Assembly (NCBI GenBank): GCA_963514095.1
Contig: OY741270.1
Coordinates: 27,658,771-27,722,770 of the forward strand
Source of the DNA: Eutrigla gurnardus
Taxonomy: Eukaryota > Chordata > Actinopteri > Perciformes > Triglidae
Length of the DNA: 64,000 nucleotides
Reading direction: 5' to 3'
A program made the position numbers and the translations under genes. A model generated the notes under the pieces. The model searched no databases, had not been told where the DNA came from, and was given only the letters and a program-made list of their open reading frames with translations. Position 1 is the first letter of the stretch. Every line of letters begins with the position of its first letter. Below, piece after piece: positions 60,642-64,000 of the stretch.

Positions 60642-60671
60642 ATGTCAGAAATAACTAAACGAACGTCATGA
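60642..60671 (+). promoter_or_regulatory. Nine-codon upstream ORF overlapping the manba start
   Basis: An ATG in a strong context (CACCATGT) opens MSEITKRTS and stops at TGA 60669-60671. The manba ATG at 60668 overlaps this stop as ATGA. This arrangement favours leaky scanning or termination-reinitiation. Confidence 0.6.
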
Positions 60672-63600
60672 CTCGTTGTTGGAGCCGCGTTTGTGTTTCG
60701 TTGTGTTTGTTTTCCGTCTTTTTACCGGGACTTTGTTCAACGGTGAGTCTGAACGGTAAATGGAGTCTCTCGAACTCGGACGGTTCGGTGTCGCTGCCCG
60801 CGGAGGTTCCCGGATGTGTTCACTCGGCTCTGCAGCAGCAGGGGTTAATCCAGGTGATTACACGACTTATTACTACGTAATTACGTATTACTACGCCTTC
60901 AGGTGTGTTCCCTGGATTCTCCTTTATTCTCCAGGCAGCAAACCAGACTATATTTTTTATTGTTTTTGTTAGACATAGTATTTAAATGTGATTACTTTTT
61001 AGAAAGAAAAACATGTATATTTGTTTTACTAGAATTTTTTTTAAACTCAAATGTTGATTTTTTAAAAATAAATATTATAGGCCTACTTAAAAATCTAATT
61101 AAAAATGCATTTCTTAAATCTTGGCTACGGCTCCCTTTTGGCATGAAAATATCAACACATGCATCAGTAAAACATCCATAAACTTAATAAAAAAAAGTGT
61201 TCCCTACCAGGTAAATCCTTTTTATATTTTTAAAAAAGGTACAAGGAAGGTACATGAGTACATTTATTGGTGGTTATTATCGCTGCATGTCACCAGAGAT
61301 ATTTTTTAATATATATTTTTAAAATATATTTTTTATTTTAACCTGGCGGGGGCAGGTACTCGTTTTTTTTTTTAGACATTTGTCAAATCTAGATGTTGAC
61401 TTTTGGAAATACAATTGACAGACAATATGATTAAGTAAATCAGAAAAATAAAATTCATATATTTGAATAATACATTTTTTTTTTTAATGTGAGAAAAAAA
61501 ACCTCCTTGTATTTCTGAAATCCTGGCTACTGCCCTTTTTAACATTTAAACATCAACACATCCATTTTTTAAATTTAATTTTCTATTTACAGGACCCATA
61601 TTTCAGGTTTAACGATGTGTCTCTTCGCTGGATCGCCCTGGACAACTGGACGTACACAAGCACATTTACAGCCTCTTCCCAGCTCAGGTCAGTGTAATCA
61701 TCCATATGAATCCAGTTTCTGTGTCCTGTTGCTGACCCGCCTGTGTGTGTTTTCTCTGTGTTATCAGGACCAAACAGAAGGTGCTGCTCGTCTTCGACGG
61801 CGTTGACACCGTGGCGACCGTTTGGCTCAACGGGATCATCGTCGGAAAGACGGACAACATGTTCCGTAGATATGTATGCTCTCTGGAAAATCAGCTTTTG
61901 TCGGATGCATCATTCGTGTGCTTCCTTTTGAACTGCGTCTGTTTCTTTACGTGCAGGACTTCCCTGTCGGCGGCCGGCTGAAGGACGGGGATAACGAGCT
62001 GAAGGTGAGCTTGTTGTCTCCGGTTCTTTACGCGTCCGAGCGGAGGAAAGCTCACTCTGCCTACCGAGTTCCTCCCGAATGTCCTCCGGATGTCCAGAAG
62101 GGGGAATGTCACGTCAATTTCATCAGAAAAGTAAGAACTTTCATCCAACACGTCTTTTAAGACGGTTCTGTTCTGGATTTAATCTAAAAGCCTGATGTCT
62201 AAAATCTAGGTTGGATCTCCATCTGACTTGAAAGGTGAATTTAGAGACAAAGGGTGGTAGTTGGGGAAAAAAGCGTATTATTTATTTTTACATTATATTC
62301 AGTGAACTTACATCTTATAGGTTGATTTAAAGGGGAAATCTTGTTTCTCGGTGGGAAATGTCGATGATTAGCAAACACATAAGTTTCCCTGCATTTCCAT
62401 TTTTTGTTCAGGAAAATAGCACATATGTGTTACAACCTACAATTTGGGAGCCTGGACTCTGATATAATAAAAATGCGTTTCATGCTGTGATAGCCAAACC
62501 AAAATGGTGGTTTTAATGGCTTTGATCGGAGGTATTTTACTTGTCTGAGCGTTTCTATTTTGGCTACACAGTTTATGATAGACGTGTTATAGCAACTGAT
62601 TAAAATGTAGGCCATGTATGCATTAATAGATGAACTCCATCTGTAACTGAAGACTCTGTTTGTGTTGAAGGAGCAGAGCTCGTTCGGTTGGGATTGGGGG
62701 CCGTCGCTCCCCACGGTGGGACTGTGGAAGGAGGTCCGACTGGAGGCGTTCGACGTCCTGCAGCTCATCCGGGTTTCGTCTGTTCCGCTGTACGGTACGT
62801 CTCGTTGGCATCACCAAAAAAACTCCAATACTAAGGCTTTGAGGCATAAGCAGAAGTGTAAAATCAGGAGCGGCTCTTAAAGAGTTGCTGCCAGCATCAC
62901 TTGGTCTCATCCTATGTGGTATGTTTTATTCATAGTTCATGTCGTGTGTTTGTCGTAGACTCCAGCCTCGCTCAGTGGAGAGTCCGGGTCGAGCTCCTTG
63001 TCGATGCCGTTCAGACAACCAATGGCCAAATCACGCTCTCCATACCTGAGTTGGACTCGGAGCAGATATTCCAGATCCAGTTTCTCCCGGGGAAAACCAA
63101 GAGCGGCTTCACGTTGCACATCAACGCGGTACGTAGTGATGTGGATCGTCCTGTTAAAATACAACCAAACCAGAGGTTGGTGTGAGGAGTAGATTTGAGA
63201 GCTTCCTCTTCCTCCAGAGCAGCCCGGTGAAGCTCTGGTGGCCCAACGGACACGGAGACCGACCCTTTTACCGCCTCGCTGTCAGAGGCCTTCGGGGCGG
63301 ATTCCTGATCCTGAATACAGAGTCAAAGGTCAGAGTTCACTCACAATCTCCTCCTATCTTAATCAGGCATTGAGCCTGTAATCAGATTACTGTCAAATAA
63401 ATGCATCAGTAGACTCGGCTTTAACGTATCTCCACCTTTGCCCTCTGAGGTAGTTTCTAACTACTTTATATTATACTCATGAGGCTTAGAAATTCATGAT
63501 TAATTACCTATTTATGCGGCACAAATTGTTATGCAGGAAACCATCAATGATTAATGGTTGATGGTAAGATTCCTTTATAAGCGGAGCTTCTTTTACTTTC

Positions 63601-64000
63601 CAGCCAGCGTGTTTACAATTCTGGTGTCGTTATGGCAACCAACGTGATTTATTATTTGTTTGGTCATTCTCAAGGCTCATGACATACCGCTCAGTTTCAT
63701 TATCAATTCATCTTTTGATTATTTTCTCAGAACAAAAACCTAATTCTGAATCCCAAAAGTCCAAAGTGTTATCGGATCAAAACCCGAAGATATTCAGTTT
63801 AATATGATTCAAAACAAAGAGAAGCAGGAAATCCTAATTTGAGATGCTGAAAAAAAGCATTTTTATTTATTTTTTTGCATTTTTGCATTAAAAAGTACTG
63901 CTGATAATCAGACGTGTCTTTACCAATGTTAGTTTTTAGATCATAATGTTTCAGCGTTTGATGAAAATGTCTCCTGCAGGTGTATTTCCGCACGGTGGAA
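60668..64000 (+). CDS. manba: Lysosomal beta-mannosidase, 5' part
   Basis: Eight exons are visible: 60668-60853, 61593-61687, 61768-61873, 61957-62130, 62671-62794, 62959-63128, 63218-63328 and 63980 to the edge. They join in phase to 329 residues of an expected ~880, so the gene is cut by the window. It is a GH2 glycosidase that removes beta-linked mannose at the last step of N-glycan breakdown in lysosomes. Residues 1-24 are a signal peptide (MTRCWSRVCVSLCLFSVFLP), followed by LNGKWSLSNSDGSVSLPAEVPG, LVFDGVDTVATVWLNG, PPECPPDVQKGECHVNFIRK and FGWDWGPSLPTVGLWK, all typical of the GH2 N-terminal jelly-roll of MANBA. The two catalytic glutamates lie beyond the edge. The start is the ATG at 60668 because it gives the signal peptide. 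A CLEAR motif and an upstream ORF precede it. Confidence 0.95.

Noticed and set aside
1..64000. CRISPR arrays, bacterial operons, phage or plasmid features
   Set aside because: The sequence is vertebrate nuclear DNA with spliced genes. The tandem arrays have no spacer-repeat structure.

Overview
The window is vertebrate nuclear DNA, almost certainly from a ray-finned (probably percomorph) fish. The genes have compact multi-exon structures with GT-AG introns. They match human KCNK3, MTARC1, HHIPL2, DCAF10, CPXM1, RNF145, UBE2D3 and MANBA. The non-coding DNA is AT-rich and full of (GT)n, (TA)n and (ATT)n tracts, fish-type MITEs and an L2-like retroposon end. Gene identities come from recalled family sequences, not from a search; exon joins were checked by reading phase across every splice site.

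Layout, left to right. 1466-4592 (+): kcnk3, a two-exon TASK-1 K2P channel. 9806-14587 (+): mtarc1, a molybdenum MOSC amidoxime reductase, seven exons. 18826-24362 (-): hhipl2, a secreted Hedgehog-interacting-protein-like protein with an unusual Thr-rich repeat in its last exon. 25986-30733 (+): dcaf10, a WD40 substrate receptor for CUL4-DDB1. 34888-41596 (-): cpxm1, a discoidin plus M14 carboxypeptidase-like secreted protein. 45226-51370 (+): rnf145, a multi-pass ER RING E3 ligase. 53470-58997 (+): ube2d3, an E2 ubiquitin-conjugating enzyme. 60668 to beyond the right edge (+): manba, lysosomal beta-mannosidase, first 329 codons only. ube2d3 followed by manba on one strand matches the human 4q24 arrangement and supports the ube2d3 name. 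hhipl2/dcaf10 and cpxm1/rnf145 are divergent pairs.

There is no operon-like pathway here. Two ubiquitin genes (an E3 and an E2) are neighbours, and dcaf10 is a third ubiquitin-system gene in the same 64 kb.

The most unusual material is non-coding. A fold-back, satellite-filled element family has two copies with matching terminal inverted repeats, both lying just upstream of a gene start (mtarc1 and ube2d3). A 28-bp minisatellite of about 25 units in mtarc1 intron 1 is open in all three forward frames. A large degenerate minisatellite lies between mtarc1 and hhipl2. Several MITEs have perfect or near-perfect terminal inverted repeats. The manba promoter has an exact CLEAR-type palindrome and a short upstream ORF that overlaps the main start as ATGA. 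I did not find an evidently new gene system.
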